Assembly: GCA_905221605.1 (NCBI GenBank)
Contig: CAJNDS010000883.1
Coordinates: 40,001-54,870 of the forward strand
DNA from: Symbiodinium natans
Lineage: Eukaryota > Sar > Dinophyceae > Suessiales > Symbiodiniaceae
DNA: 14,870 bases
Direction of reading: 5' to 3'
Both the position numbers and the translations under genes were made by a program. Positions 1 to 8,798 of this stretch are shown here, one piece after another. The number at the start of each line of letters is the position of its first letter. The stretch's first letter is position 1. The notes beneath the pieces are model-generated. The model was not told the origin of the DNA and did not search any database. It was given only the letters and a program-made list of their open reading frames with translations.

Positions 1-74
1 ATCTTGTTTTTTTAGAAAACTCGAGCCGGCTCGAGTTTTCCAAAAAAAGACTGACACAGTAGGTCGCCCAAACG

Positions 75-185
75 CGAGCAGGCTCGAATTTTCAAAAAAA
101 AAACCTAAACTGCAGGATCTATGGCTCCAGCAGCCCGCTAGATCCTGAAAGTTAGGTTTTTTTTTCAAAAATTCGAGCCTGCTCG
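75..185. repeat. Long hairpin, satellite copy 1
   Basis: Arms 75-121 and 139-185 (47 bases each) are near-complementary around a 17-base loop at 122-138. A few mismatches lie in the A/T-run part of the stem and near the CAGGATCTA end. Confidence 0.85.
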
Positions 186-277
186 AGTTTCTGGGACCTT
201 GAGCTTCAAGAATTTTGGGAAAATTCGAGCCGGCTCGAATTTTCCAAAAAAAACTGACACAGTAGGTCGCCCAAACA

Positions 278-386
278 CGAGCAGGCTCGAATTTTCAAAA
301 AAAAACCTAAGTTTCAAGATCTATGGCTCCAGCAGCCCGCTAGATCCTGAAAGTTCGGTTAATTTTGGAAAATTCGAGCCTGCTCG
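278..386. repeat. Long hairpin, satellite copy 2
   Basis: Arms 278-323 and 341-386 (46 bases each) flank the same 17-base loop, 324-340. This copy has more mismatches than copies 1 and 3, mainly in the right arm around 355-366. Confidence 0.8.
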
Positions 387-418
387 AGTTTCTGGGACCT
401 AAAGCTTCAAGAATTTTA

Positions 419-446
419 GGAAAATTCGAGCCGGCTCGAATTTTCC
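419..446. repeat. Perfect 28-bp palindrome (also at 218-245; 26 bp at 15-40)
   Basis: The 28 bases at 419-446 read identically on both strands, centred on GAGCCGGCTC. The same perfect palindrome is at 218-245. A 26-bp version with flanking changes that keep the symmetry is at 15-40. The copy near 620-645 loses symmetry only at its ends. Confidence 0.92.
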
Positions 447-477
447 AAAAAAACTGACACAGTAGGTCACCCAAACA

Positions 478-586
478 CGAGCAGGCTCGAATTTTCCAAA
501 AAAAACCTAAATTTCAGGATCTATGGCTCCAGCAGCCCGCTAGATCCTGAAAGTTAGGTTTTTTTTGGAAAATTCGAGCCTGCTCG
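478..586. repeat. Long hairpin, satellite copy 3 (best preserved)
   Basis: Arms 478-523 and 541-586 are 46 bases each and pair with a single mismatch. The loop is the 17 bases at 524-540, identical to the loops of copies 1 and 2. This is the strongest foldback structure in the window. Confidence 0.92.
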
Positions 587-785
587 AGTTTTCGAGGCGT
601 GGTGCTTCAAGAATTTTCGGAAAATTCGAGCCGGCTCGAATTTTCTAAAAAATGCTCAAACCATGGCTGTGTGACCCCAAGGCCTCATAGATGACATCAT
701 TTAGGTTTTTTTGGAAAATTCGCGCCTGCTCGAGTTTTGGTGACCTGGTGCCTCGAGAATTTTCGGAAAATTCGAGCCGGCTCGA

Positions 786-1001
786 TTTTTCCCTATATCT
801 CTTGAGATTCTGACTGCGGTAACTGATACAATTAGTAGCATCAGTTACTATTTCTAATGCAATTGTTAAGTTTCCCATATATTTTAACGGCAAATATCTA
901 ACTTGTGAGAAGAGGCCACGCAATGGTTTAAATCCGACAGCCGTTTTGTTCTTAAACCCTTGACAATTAACATAAGAACTTTTTTGTGTAATTTAAAACT
1001 T
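786..1001 (-). pseudogene. Capsid-like fragment of a Polinton-like element, truncated
   Basis: One minus-strand frame is open from about 1001 down through the satellite edge near 786. It includes short stretches such as GFKPLRGLFSQ and RYLPLKYM, followed by a hydrophobic/acidic strand-like segment (TIALEIV). From memory of the family, this pattern resembles the double-jelly-roll major capsid protein of Polinton/Maverick elements and Polinton-like viruses, but I could not search for it. Only about 70 residues remain, whereas such capsid proteins are several hundred residues long. The similarity stops where the ~200-bp satellite begins, so the gene was cut there by deletion or by satellite growth. 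The only internal ATG (at 923) is well inside the conserved stretch, so it is not a real start. It lies downstream of, and on the same strand as, the lipase-like relic. Alternative: a chance frame in AT-rich DNA, which I think less likely given the motif and the neighbour. Confidence 0.5.
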
Positions 1002-1069
1002 AAACTATCAATGAGGATATCTTCGGGATTAGAAGTTCCCATTATATATAAATAGCATAGATAATTTAA

Positions 1070-1965
1070 TTACATATACATACCTTCAACTTGTATCCAA
1101 TCAAGTATTTCAAAACTATATGAATTGTCTTTACTATTGTTCTTCTTCCTACCTTTCACCTGCTTAACTGCTTCATCTACTTCATTATTCTCAACTAACT
1201 TTCTTATCTCTTCGTAAGCATTTTGTTTAAATTGCTTCTCTATCTTCGATTTCTCTATTTGTTCGTATATCTGTTGTTGCTTTCTTATGAAACGCTATGA
1301 ATATTATGTCGAATATTGCATCAAACTGTTGTTGAAAACTCTTCTTCGGTTATAGGTAGATGTCCTGCTTTGTTTTTAACATTGCCTATATCTTCATAAG
1401 GATGATTTCGTAGAGGGTCTAATGTTGATTTCTTTGATGTTATACTTCCTTAATCAAACATACCAAAGGGGTCTCCTGCTTTCCGTATTCCTAAATTTGT
1501 CCAGTGTCTTCTGATCGCTGTCCTGATACAAAAGGAGAACCATAACTACGACTTCTGAATAAATTACCATAATCATTGTTTATTTGTTGTCCCGATGCTG
1601 AACCTAAACTATGACTTACAATACCAGAAATTCCAGTTTTTTCTTTCTTTAACCGTCTATTTCAATAAAACCATCTTATATGAACTTACCTACATCTTTA
1701 CAACGCTGAGTCTGTTGCGTCTTGTATAAAGGAAGTTTTCAATCATCATAAACATCTCTACCGCTTTTCGTCCCAGCAATGTATAAAATATAAACATTTT
1801 TTGATATATCCCGTCAGGATTCTCATACGCTAATTTAAGTCCTTGCGTGTCCGTTAAGAATGTCTCTGTCTTTGCGAATTCGTTTCTAACTTCACTATGT
1901 AGTCTGCTTCTTGTGTTAGGTGCTTTATTTGAAACCCCTTCATCTCTTCTTTTATGTTTATGCAT
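1070..1965 (-). pseudogene. Decayed class-3 lipase-like (alpha/beta hydrolase) gene
   Basis: Read on the minus strand, protein-like segments follow one another in changing frames from the ATG at 1965 to a stop at 1070-1072. In order they are: an N-terminal basic/polar segment (1965 to about 1800); AGTKSGRDVYDD (1742-1777); SHSLG, which matches the serine-hydrolase nucleophile elbow GxSxG with its first Gly changed to Ser (within 1602-1619); SRSYGSP (1533-1553); GDPFGMFD, at the place of the catalytic Asp loop (1453-1476); HPYEDIGN, at the place of the catalytic His region (1381-1404); and a highly charged, probably coiled-coil tail (about 1285-1079). The order and spacing fit class-3 lipase-like proteins of about 250-300 residues. 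At least four frame changes and several in-frame stops separate the pieces; one falls at a run of six A near 1800. The gene cannot be functional. It shares a strand with the capsid-like fragment, so the two probably come from one integrated element. Confidence 0.6.
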
Positions 1966-2500
1966 TATACAATGGTTTAAAAACCATTTTTATCTAATCA
2001 ATGAATATTGTTGACTTTGAAGAAGGTGTATATTGAAAGCCATTATAGAGTGAATAACAGAGATTAGCAAACCACACAAAACCAAATCCAGAAACGGATT
2101 CTGTTTGTAGATTTCTGTTGTTTAAAAGTGTAGATAATCAATAGCAAGTTGTAGCTTCAGACATGGCAAGACACGAAAGTATCGTAAATACCGGTGTTTT
2201 TTCACTTCAACAATATGTGTAAGTAAGCACAGGTGCAGAAGGACAAGCAAGAAAAGGATACATATGGATCATGGGGGGGGGGGGTGTGACCATATATATA
2301 TATATATACATATATGTGCCATGGACCTTTAGGTATAATGTGATGACTTGCTTTGGGTTTTACTTCAACAGTACTAACAGTTATCAAATGAGTACTTGCG
2401 TTTTATATTATGCATATTGCTACTAGAAAGTAGGTGACATTTTATGGCTTTTGGGCTCATGGTCTAGGGTTGTGCATTCAACGGTTATAAAAGGATTGTG
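1966..2500. other. AT-rich flank of the element relic, no gene recognised
   Basis: This stretch continues the AT-rich composition of the coding relics. An 8-bp inverted repeat with a 2-base loop (1971-1988) sits just upstream of the lipase-like ATG. A 19-codon open frame starts at 2163 on the plus strand (MARHESIVNTG...) and ends in TAA; it could be the start of a divergent broken gene, but it is too short to support. The right part holds a 12-base G run and a TA repeat. From about 2500 the pyrimidine/purine-tract repeat begins. Confidence 0.5.
2273..2315. repeat. Poly-G run followed by TA microsatellite
   Basis: Twelve consecutive G lie at 2273-2284, and an alternating AT/CA tract runs from about 2291 to 2315. 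Both are simple repeats within the AT-rich island. Confidence 0.9.
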
Positions 2501-2742
2501 CGAACAGTCCAGGGTTTATCACCCCTTCCTGTTGTCGAGGAGAAAAGGGGTCGGATAACAGGAGAAGATCAAGGAACCATGGACTGTGTTACATTCAGTC
2601 ACTATTCACTTTACACCCTCTCCTCTCTTCCCTTTCTTAGAAGAAAAGGAAAGTGGAAGGAATCATCAAAGAAAAAGTCCGTCTCACTACCTTCATCCAC
2701 CGTCTCCTCTTTTTTTTTTCTCTCTCTCTCTCTCTCACTCTC

Positions 2743-2816
<74 letters not shown>

Positions 2817-3209
2817 CTCTTCTTACCGAGGAGAATAATGGCTACATATAAAGCACACATGTCAATCTCAACCCATTCGTCCTCCCTCTTCTGGCTGCTC
2901 TCTCACTTCTAGCTTTTGTCTCTTCTTGTTTTGCTTATGGAGGAGAGAATGCATAACACTAGATGAGCGAAGCGCATGGACGGGAAGAGCGAGAAGCAAG
3001 TAGTTGTTTGTTGCATAGGGGAGGCCCACTCTCCCCTAGAGCAGGGACGAGTTCCCCCCTGTTCCCTTCCTTTGCCTTCTTTAGTCCCTCCTCTGCGCTC
3101 CAACTGTTCTGTTCCGTCTTTTACGGAGAAAGAAGGGGTAAAGAAGAAGGACGAAGACGGTTCCCCTGTCCAGTTGTGCATGTTCATTTTATCTACAGGA
3201 GTTAGCAAG
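2501..3209. repeat. First, incomplete unit of the pyrimidine/purine higher-order repeat (module B, CT tract, module A)
   Basis: Module B here is the stretch containing GGTCGGATAACAGG (near 2549), and it recurs near 4291, 5779, 9389 and 10288. Module A contains GATGAGCGAAGC (near 2964) followed by a pyrimidine-rich then a purine-rich stretch ending in GACGAAGACGGTTCCC. Between them lies a long CT tract. The open frames on both strands here are products of strand-biased composition. Confidence 0.75.
2719..2813. repeat. (CT)n microsatellite, ~95 bp
   Basis: Pure CT dinucleotides apart from single interruptions near 2736 and 2754. It occupies the place of the ordinary polypyrimidine tract that precedes module A elsewhere in the window. 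Overlapping Ser/Leu-rich open frames are artefacts of this repeat. Confidence 0.97.
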
Positions 3210-4719
3210 AGTGTTTAAGCAAGCTAGATAAAGAGAACAACAAGAACAAGGACGAGGAAACCACGGGCAGAATGTACAAGGGAAAACACGAGGAATGAAA
3301 TCCCATCGCAAAGATAAGTGCCCACACTCAGTCTCACTGCATTCATCCTCTAATCCTCTCTTCTTTCCCTTCTGTGGTTCTCTTCTTGTCCTCCTTCTTC
3401 TCTCTGCTCTCTCCCTTCTAGCTTGTGTCTCTTCTTGATTTTCTTGTGCGAGAGAGAATGCATAACACTAGATGAGCGAAGCACATGGACGGGAAGCGGA
3501 GAGAGAAGCAAGTAGTTTTTTGTTGCATAAGGAGGCCCACTCTCCCCCTAGGGCAGAGGTGAGTTCCCCTGTTCCCTTCCTCTTGCCTTCTTTAATCTCT
3601 CCCCTGCGTTCCAAGTTTTCCGTTCCTTCGTTTACGGAGACAGAAAGTTGTATATACAAGGACGAAGACGGTTCCCCTGTCCAGCATGTTTTCTGATCTT
3701 CCCATTCAGCGAGAAAGGAACAGACAACAGGGGAAAGCACAAGGAACAAGAGAGTTTAAGCAAGCTAGATAACAACAAGGAAAAGAAAGAGGCAGCCACG
3801 AGCAGAATGTACAAGAAAAACACGAGGAAGGAATAAGTGGTGCTCTTCTTGCAGAATGGAGATTTAAGAACACAAGCCAATCTCAGTACATTGATCCTCC
3901 CTCTTCTCTCTGCTCTCTCCCTTCTAGCTTTTGTCTCTTCTTGTTTTGCTTGTGGAGGAGAGAATGCATAACGCTAGATGAGCGAAGCACATGGGTGGGA
4001 AGAGATAGAGAGGGCAAGTACTTGTTTGTTGCATAAGGGACCTAATTTTCCCCTAGAGCAGGGATGAGTTCCCGTGTTCCCTTCCTTTTGCGTTCTTTGA
4101 TCCCTCCCCTGCGTTCCAACTTTTCTGTTCATTCTTCTAGGGAGAAAAAAGGAAGTAAACCAAAGGACGAAGACGGTTCCCTGTCCTCTTGCGCTTTTTC
4201 TTTTGAACTTAGTTACCCATTCAACGAGATAAGAACAGACAACAAGAGGAAAACAACATACATGCGACAAACATTTTTTCAGGAGAAGGGAGTCGGATAA
4301 CAGGTGAAGAACAAGGAAGACATCCATCCTCTCCTCTGCTCTCTTATCTTGCTCTCTTATCTCTCTTCTCTGGCTCTGTTCTTGCCGGAAAGAAAGATGA
4401 ATGTCCAAGAACCCAAGATCATCTCGTTACCTTCGTCCTCGCTCTCCTCTCTTCTCGCTTTTTCTCTGCTCTGTGTTTTTCTTATGGAGGAGAGAATAGT
4501 AAACAGTCTCGCGAAGTCGGATTTGGGGCTGCGCGCGGGGATCTCCCCCCACAAACCCCTCGAAAGAACGAAAGAAAGCGGGCAGCTGTTCGTTGCAAGG
4601 CTCCCCCTAGAGACCTAGTGCAGGCCTGAGTTCCCTGGGCTCGTCTTCCCCTAGAGCGCAGTTGAGTTCCCTTATTCCTCAGTTTTGCCTTCATCCCTCC
4701 CCTGCGTTCCAAATTTTCT
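3210..4719. repeat. Higher-order repeat unit 1 (C-A-C-A-B-D)
   Basis: Modules in order: C (from AAGCAAGCTAGATAA near 3217; contains CAGAATGTACAAG and CTCACTGCATTCATCC), A (GATGAGCGAAGC near 3472), C (near 3753), A (near 3978), B (near 4291) and D (from about 4323; contains GCTCTGTTCTTGCCGG and TCTCGCGAAGTCGG). Length is about 1.5 kb. The unit alternates 100-150-base pyrimidine-rich and purine-rich stretches. Minus-strand frames with repeated fragments such as WTGEPSSS shift frame between copies, so they are not coding. Confidence 0.75.
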
Positions 4720-6356
4720 AAGCAGAACGCACAAGAAAACACGAGGAAGGAATAACAACTGACAAAGATAAGTGCCCACACCCAGTCTCACTGCATTCAT
4801 CCTCTAATCCTTTCTTCTTTCTCTTCTGTGGTTCTCTTCTTGCAGAATGAAGATTTAAGAACACAAACCAATCTCACTACATTCATCCTCCCTCTTCCCT
4901 CTGCTCTCTCCCTTCTAGCTTTTGTCTTTTCTTGTTTGTCTTGTGGAAGAGAGAATGCATAACACTACATGAGCGAAGCACATGGACGGGAAGAGAAAGA
5001 AGCAAGTACTTGTTTGTTCTGAGTTCCTCTGTTCCCTTCCTTTGCGTTCTTTAATCCTTCCCCTGCGTTCCAACTTTTCTGTTCCTTCTTTCAAGGAGAA
5101 AGAAAAGGGTAAATACAAGGGCGAAGACGGTTCCCCTGTCCACTTGCGCATGTTCTTTTGGTCTACCCGTTCAGCTAGAAAGGAACAAACAACAGGGGAA
5201 ACACAAGGAACTAACAAGAGTGCTTAAGCAAGCTAGATAACAACAAAAAAAAGGAAGCCGCGAGCAGAATGTACAAGAAACACACAAGGAAGAAATAACA
5301 AATGGTAAAGATAAGCGCCCTTACTCAGTCTCACTGCAATCATCCTCCATGTGGTTCTCTTGTTACAGAATGAAGATTTAGGAACAATCTCACCATTCAT
5401 CCTCCCTCTTCTCTCTGCTCTCTCCCTTCTAGCTTTTGTCTCTTCTTGTTTTGCTTATGGAGGAGAGAATGCATAACACTAGATGAGCGAAGCACCTGGA
5501 CGGGAAGAAAGAGAAGCAAGTACTTGTTTGTTGCGTAAGGCCCACTCTCCCCCTAGGGCAGGGATGAGTTCCCCTGTTCCCTTCCTTTTGCCTTCTTTAA
5601 TCTCTCCCTTGCATTCCAACTTTTCCGTTCTTCGTTTAAGGAAAAAAAGAAGGTATATACAAGGACGAAGACGGTTCCCCTGGTTCTTTTGATCTTCCCA
5701 TTCAGCGAGAAAGGAACAGACAACAAGAGGAAAACAACAAACCTTTGACTAACGTGCGGTTCTTTCAGGAGAAGAAGGAGTCGGATAACAGGAGAAGAAC
5801 AAGGAAGAGGTAAACATGAAAATATGTCACTCTTCTATTTACACACTCTCCTCATCTCTCCGCTCTTCCCTTTCTTGCCTGTTGGAGAAGAAATGAGGAA
5901 GAAAATAAACCAAAAAAAAGCAAGGGGGAGGCACCCTGATTCATTCTCACTGCCTTCATCCATCCTCTCCTCTGCTCTCTTATCTTGCTCTCTTATCTCT
6001 TCTCGGGCTCTGTTCTTGCCGGAAAGCAAGATGAATGTCCAAGAACCCAAGATCATCTCGTTACCTTCGTCCTCGCTCTCATCTCTTCTCGCTTTTTCTC
6101 TGCTCTTTGCTTTTCTTATGGAGGAGAGAATTGCAAACAGTCTCGCGAAGTCAGATTTGGGGCTGCACGCGTGCGCGCGGGGGTCTCCCACAAACCCCTC
6201 GAAAGAAAGAAAGAAAGCGGGCAGCCGTTCGTTGCGAAGGGGGTCTCGAGCCCTAGTGACCTAGTGCAGGCCTGAGTTCCCTGCACTCGTTTTCCACTAG
6301 AGCGCGGTTGAGTTCCCTTATTCCTCAATTTTGCCTTCATCCCTCCCCAACTTTTC
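4720..6356. repeat. Higher-order repeat unit 2 (C-A-C-A-B-D)
   Basis: It has the same module order as unit 1: C near 4720 (shortened at its start), A near 4968, C near 5226, A near 5483, B near 5779 and D near 5959. Length is about 1.64 kb. Its second half (about 5226-6190) is closely matched by 8799-9790. Confidence 0.75.
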
Positions 6357-6860
6357 TGAGCAGAACGCACAAGAAAACACGAGGAGGGAATAACAGATGA
6401 CAAAGATAAGTGCCCACACCCAGTCTCACTGCATTCATCCTCTAATCCTCTCTTCTTTCTCTTCTGTGGTTCTCTTCTTGCAGAATGAAGATTTAAGAAC
6501 ACAAACCAATTTCACTACATTCATCCTCCCTCTTCCCTCTGCTCTCTCCCTTCTAGCTTTTGTCTCTTCTTGTTTTTCTTGCCGAAGAGAGAATGCATAG
6601 CACTAGATGAGCGAAGCACATGGACGAGAAGAGAGAGAAGCAAGTACTTGTTTGTTCTGAGTTCCTCTGTTCCCTTCCTTTGCATTCTTTAATCCCTCCC
6701 TCCGTTCCAACTTTTCTGTTCCTTCTTTCAAGGAGAAAAAAGAAGGTAAATACAAGGACGAAGACGGTTCCCCTGTCCACTTGCGCATGTTCTTTTGGTC
6801 TACCCATTCAGCTAGAAAGGAACAGACAACAGGGGAAACACAAGGAACTAACAAGAGTGT
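6357..6860. repeat. Higher-order repeat unit 3, left part (C-A), interrupted
   Basis: Module C starts near 6357 and module A near 6607. The unit runs normally up to ACAAGAGTGT (6851-6860), where other units pass straight into AAGCAAGCTAGATAA of the next C module. Here non-repeat sequence follows, and the expected C module resumes only at 8799. Confidence 0.75.
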
Positions 6861-7074
6861 CTGGCGCTTGACCGCACCCTGGTCCCTTGCTCTCAAAGGG
6901 CTACTGTATACTTTGCACACAAACTCCAACATCGAACCTCAAGGCTTTAAGGCCTTTCTGACGCGGGCACATACGCATGAAACTTCTTCAGCTTCGGGAA
7001 GTTTACTCGCTTAACCAACTTCCCGTACTCACAGTACGCAGTTTGTCGAAGCAAAGGTGCTCGCAGGGGTATTT

Positions 7075-8025
7075 TCATCTTCGTATAGCCGTCCGCATCT
7101 TGCCACCCGGCCCGAGTCGCACGTGCGATGGTCTCCGCTGTTTGGTCAAGCCACCACAAACGCCACGCTTGTTGCAAAGGTCCAAAGCCGCCTGCCTGGC
7201 AGAGAAGTGTTCATCTTTGGTACCCTCGCAGAATTTCGTCATGCAGTTCGCAATGGCATCTTCCAACGCATCAAAAGATTGAAACTGACCACGTCGACAA
7301 AAGGACTCGGCAGCGCGAAGCACCCCAGGCAGATTAACAGTGGTGATCCCTGTTTGTCTGTACGCTTTAGATCTCCGCGAGCTCAAGATGATGTTCGTGA
7401 ACTCCTTCTTGTCTTTGGCTTTCAGCAACTTCATTGCAACCCCCCTGGGACTTTGCATGTATCTGACGGCAAAACAAATCGCGACAGACCAATAATCAGA
7501 ACGAGCTTGTTTGACCACATCTTGTAGCTCCAGTGAAACAGCGTCTCTGAATCTGTCGATGTGACAGAAGCGGGTGGTGGACATGGCTTCAAGGATCTCA
7601 TTCAGCTTCGGAATGCTGTAGAACCTTTGTGGCAGGCATGCCTTTCCCAACCAAGGTCTTGGATGGCCCTGCTCTCTGCCAGAGTGTAGCTTGCGCAAAG
7701 ATATTCGAAGTCTTCGATGCACAGCCCAATGCCACGCCAAGTCCTGTGACGGCTTATTTGTGGCAGGAAACGACCATTGCAAGAGCCCGAACGTTTCTTC
7801 ATTCCACCCACGCCAGAACAGCCACCCTGTCTTGCGCCGTTTATAACTTTCCCGTGGGAACACTTCTTGCGCAGACCTCGTCGTGACAGATTGTAAACGC
7901 CAGCGCGACGTACACCCTGGAGTCCACAGCTTTTGCATGTTGTCCATTGCGCATACGGCATTGTTTCTTAACGCCCAGAAAGAGAAGTCACAGTAGTGAG
8001 AACAGCTACAATACAGGCAGTGCAA
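7075..8025 (-). CDS. Unrecognised ORF inside the insert, probably frameshifted
   Basis: An uninterrupted 316-codon frame runs from an ATG at 8025 to a stop at 7075. I do not recognise the protein. Its second half (about 7640-7100) reads like real protein, with amphipathic helical stretches such as IPKLNEILEAM and FQSFDALEDAI. Its first half is unusually Trp-rich and looks out of frame. The frame shifted by one, 7961-7602, looks more natural there, with a CKSCG pair and KKCSHGK that could be a small zinc-binding region, and it ends in ASYTLAESRAIQDLG. A third frame continues past the stop down to 6947 with KMKIPLRAPLL and KLVKRVNFPKLKKF. The simplest reading is one gene of roughly 340 codons on the minus strand (about 7961-6947) broken by frameshifts near 7630 and 7100; introns are the alternative. 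Open frames on the plus strand of the same region could instead be the real ones, but show no motif. Confidence 0.35.
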   Translation of the reverse strand: MHCLYCSCSHYCDFSFWALRNNAVCAMDNMQKLWTPGCTSRWRLQSVTTRSAQEVFPRESYKRRKTGWLFWRGWNEETFGLLQWSFPATNKPSQDLAWHWAVHRRLRISLRKLHSGREQGHPRPWLGKACLPQRFYSIPKLNEILEAMSTTRFCHIDRFRDAVSLELQDVVKQARSDYWSVAICFAVRYMQSPRGVAMKLLKAKDKKEFTNIILSSRRSKAYRQTGITTVNLPGVLRAAESFCRRGQFQSFDALEDAIANCMTKFCEGTKDEHFSARQAALDLCNKRGVCGGLTKQRRPSHVRLGPGGKMRTAIRR

Positions 8026-8289
8026 AGCGAGGGTATGGCTGGGGTGTTGTATTGTGAGGCGACGTCTTAAAAAAGGGGCCGTTGTGTTACATGCAACATC
8101 CGAAGACCATCAAGACTGCGACTCACGCCTTGTGCTGAAACTTTCGGCCGTTACGTTTGGGCTCTGCGAGACTGAGCCAAGAGAAACTGTAGCGACTGTG
8201 TACATCCTCAACAAGCCTTAAAACCTACCGTAGCTCTTTCCCACAAGGATCCCTGCCCCTCTTTGCAACAAATGCTGCTTCAGGCAGCA
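8026..8289. other. Unique spacer in the insert
   Basis: Mixed-composition sequence between the ORF start and the old 55-mer array. I see no gene, RNA or clear regulatory element in it. Confidence 0.4.
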
Positions 8290-8798
8290 AAGCTTTGTGC
8301 TTTGTCTCTTTGGAGGGGAACTTCGACACAAAGTCCTAGGGACCAGGGCCTGCAGTTTGTTTCTAGAACTGAGACCAGAAATCTTAGGGGCCAGGGCTTG
8401 CGATTTGTCTCTTTGGAGGAGAACTGAGACCAAACATCTTAGGGACCAGGGCTTGCGTCTCTTTGAGAAGAGCTGAGACCAAAACTCTTGGGGACCAGGG
8501 CTTGCGATTTGACTTTTTGGAGCAAATATTGACCCCAAAATCTTAGAGACCAGGGCTTATGATTTGACTCTTTGGAAATTTGAACCCAACATCTTAGGGA
8601 CCAGGGCTTGCGATTTGACTCTTTGGAGCAAATATTGAACCCAAAATCTTAGGGACCAGGGCTTGCGATTTATCTCTTTGGTCAATCGAAAAATCTTAGG
8701 GCTAGGGCTTGCGATTTGACCCTTTGGATTAAAAGTTGAACCCACTGTCTCAGACCCTTTGGAGGAAAAACCCAACACTTTAGGGTCCAGGGCTTGCG
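8290..8798. repeat. Old, diverged 55-bp satellite array (~9 units)
   Basis: The phrase GGGACCAGGGC or a close variant recurs near 8338, 8389, 8441, 8491, 8549, 8596, 8652, 8698 and 8783, each followed by variants of TTGCGATTTG, CTCTTTGGAG and ACCCAAAATCTTA. Units vary in length through many small deletions, and substitutions are frequent. It is the same family as the array at 11971-13766 and in the same orientation, but far less uniform. Confidence 0.88.

Larger units (their letters stand above)
1..785. repeat. ~200-bp satellite with internal hairpins, three full copies plus a truncated one
   Basis: A palindrome centred on GAGCCGGCTC recurs with centres near 27, 231, 432 and 632, so the period is 200-204 bp, with a fifth degenerate copy near 779 after a shortened unit. 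Each full unit also carries a long imperfect hairpin. The last unit (about 646-785) has lost the usual hairpin and loop and contains other sequence, so the array decays toward its right edge. That edge abuts the AT-rich coding relic at about 786. The array starts before the window. No coding capacity is credible; the open frame at 199-402 is read out of the repeat. Confidence 0.9.
6861..8798. mobile_element. Insert splitting the higher-order repeat; possible transposon-like segment
   Basis: The 1938 bp between the end of one A module and the start of the next C module are absent from the equivalent junctions near 3205-3220 and 5217-5230. Removing the segment restores the C-A-C-A-B-D order, leaving a third unit of about 1.7 kb, as expected from unit 2 plus a microsatellite expansion. 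The left end contains CCCTGGTCCC (6877-6886), the reverse complement of the GGGACCAGGG of the 55-bp satellite. The right end finishes in a 55-mer unit (GGGTCCAGGGCTTGCG, 8783-8798). The ends are therefore imperfect inverted copies of one sequence. I do not see a clear target-site duplication. It carries a minus-strand ORF and a diverged 55-mer array. It could be a DNA transposon relic, a Helitron-like capture, or a segmental insertion. Confidence 0.45.

Noticed and set aside
2163-2222. 19-codon plus-strand frame starting MARHESIV as the start of a divergent gene
   Set aside because: It stops after 19 codons and the following sequence is simple repeat; nothing supports continuation.
2909-6932. 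Recurrent minus-strand frames containing WTGEPSSS and EKLERRG fragments in several A modules
   Set aside because: Copies differ by indels that put the fragments in different frames and give different stops; frames are open because the strand is purine-rich.
7057-7527. 156-codon plus-strand frame in the insert
   Set aside because: It overlaps the more protein-like minus-strand frames and has no recognisable motif; kept only as an alternative in the ORF entry.
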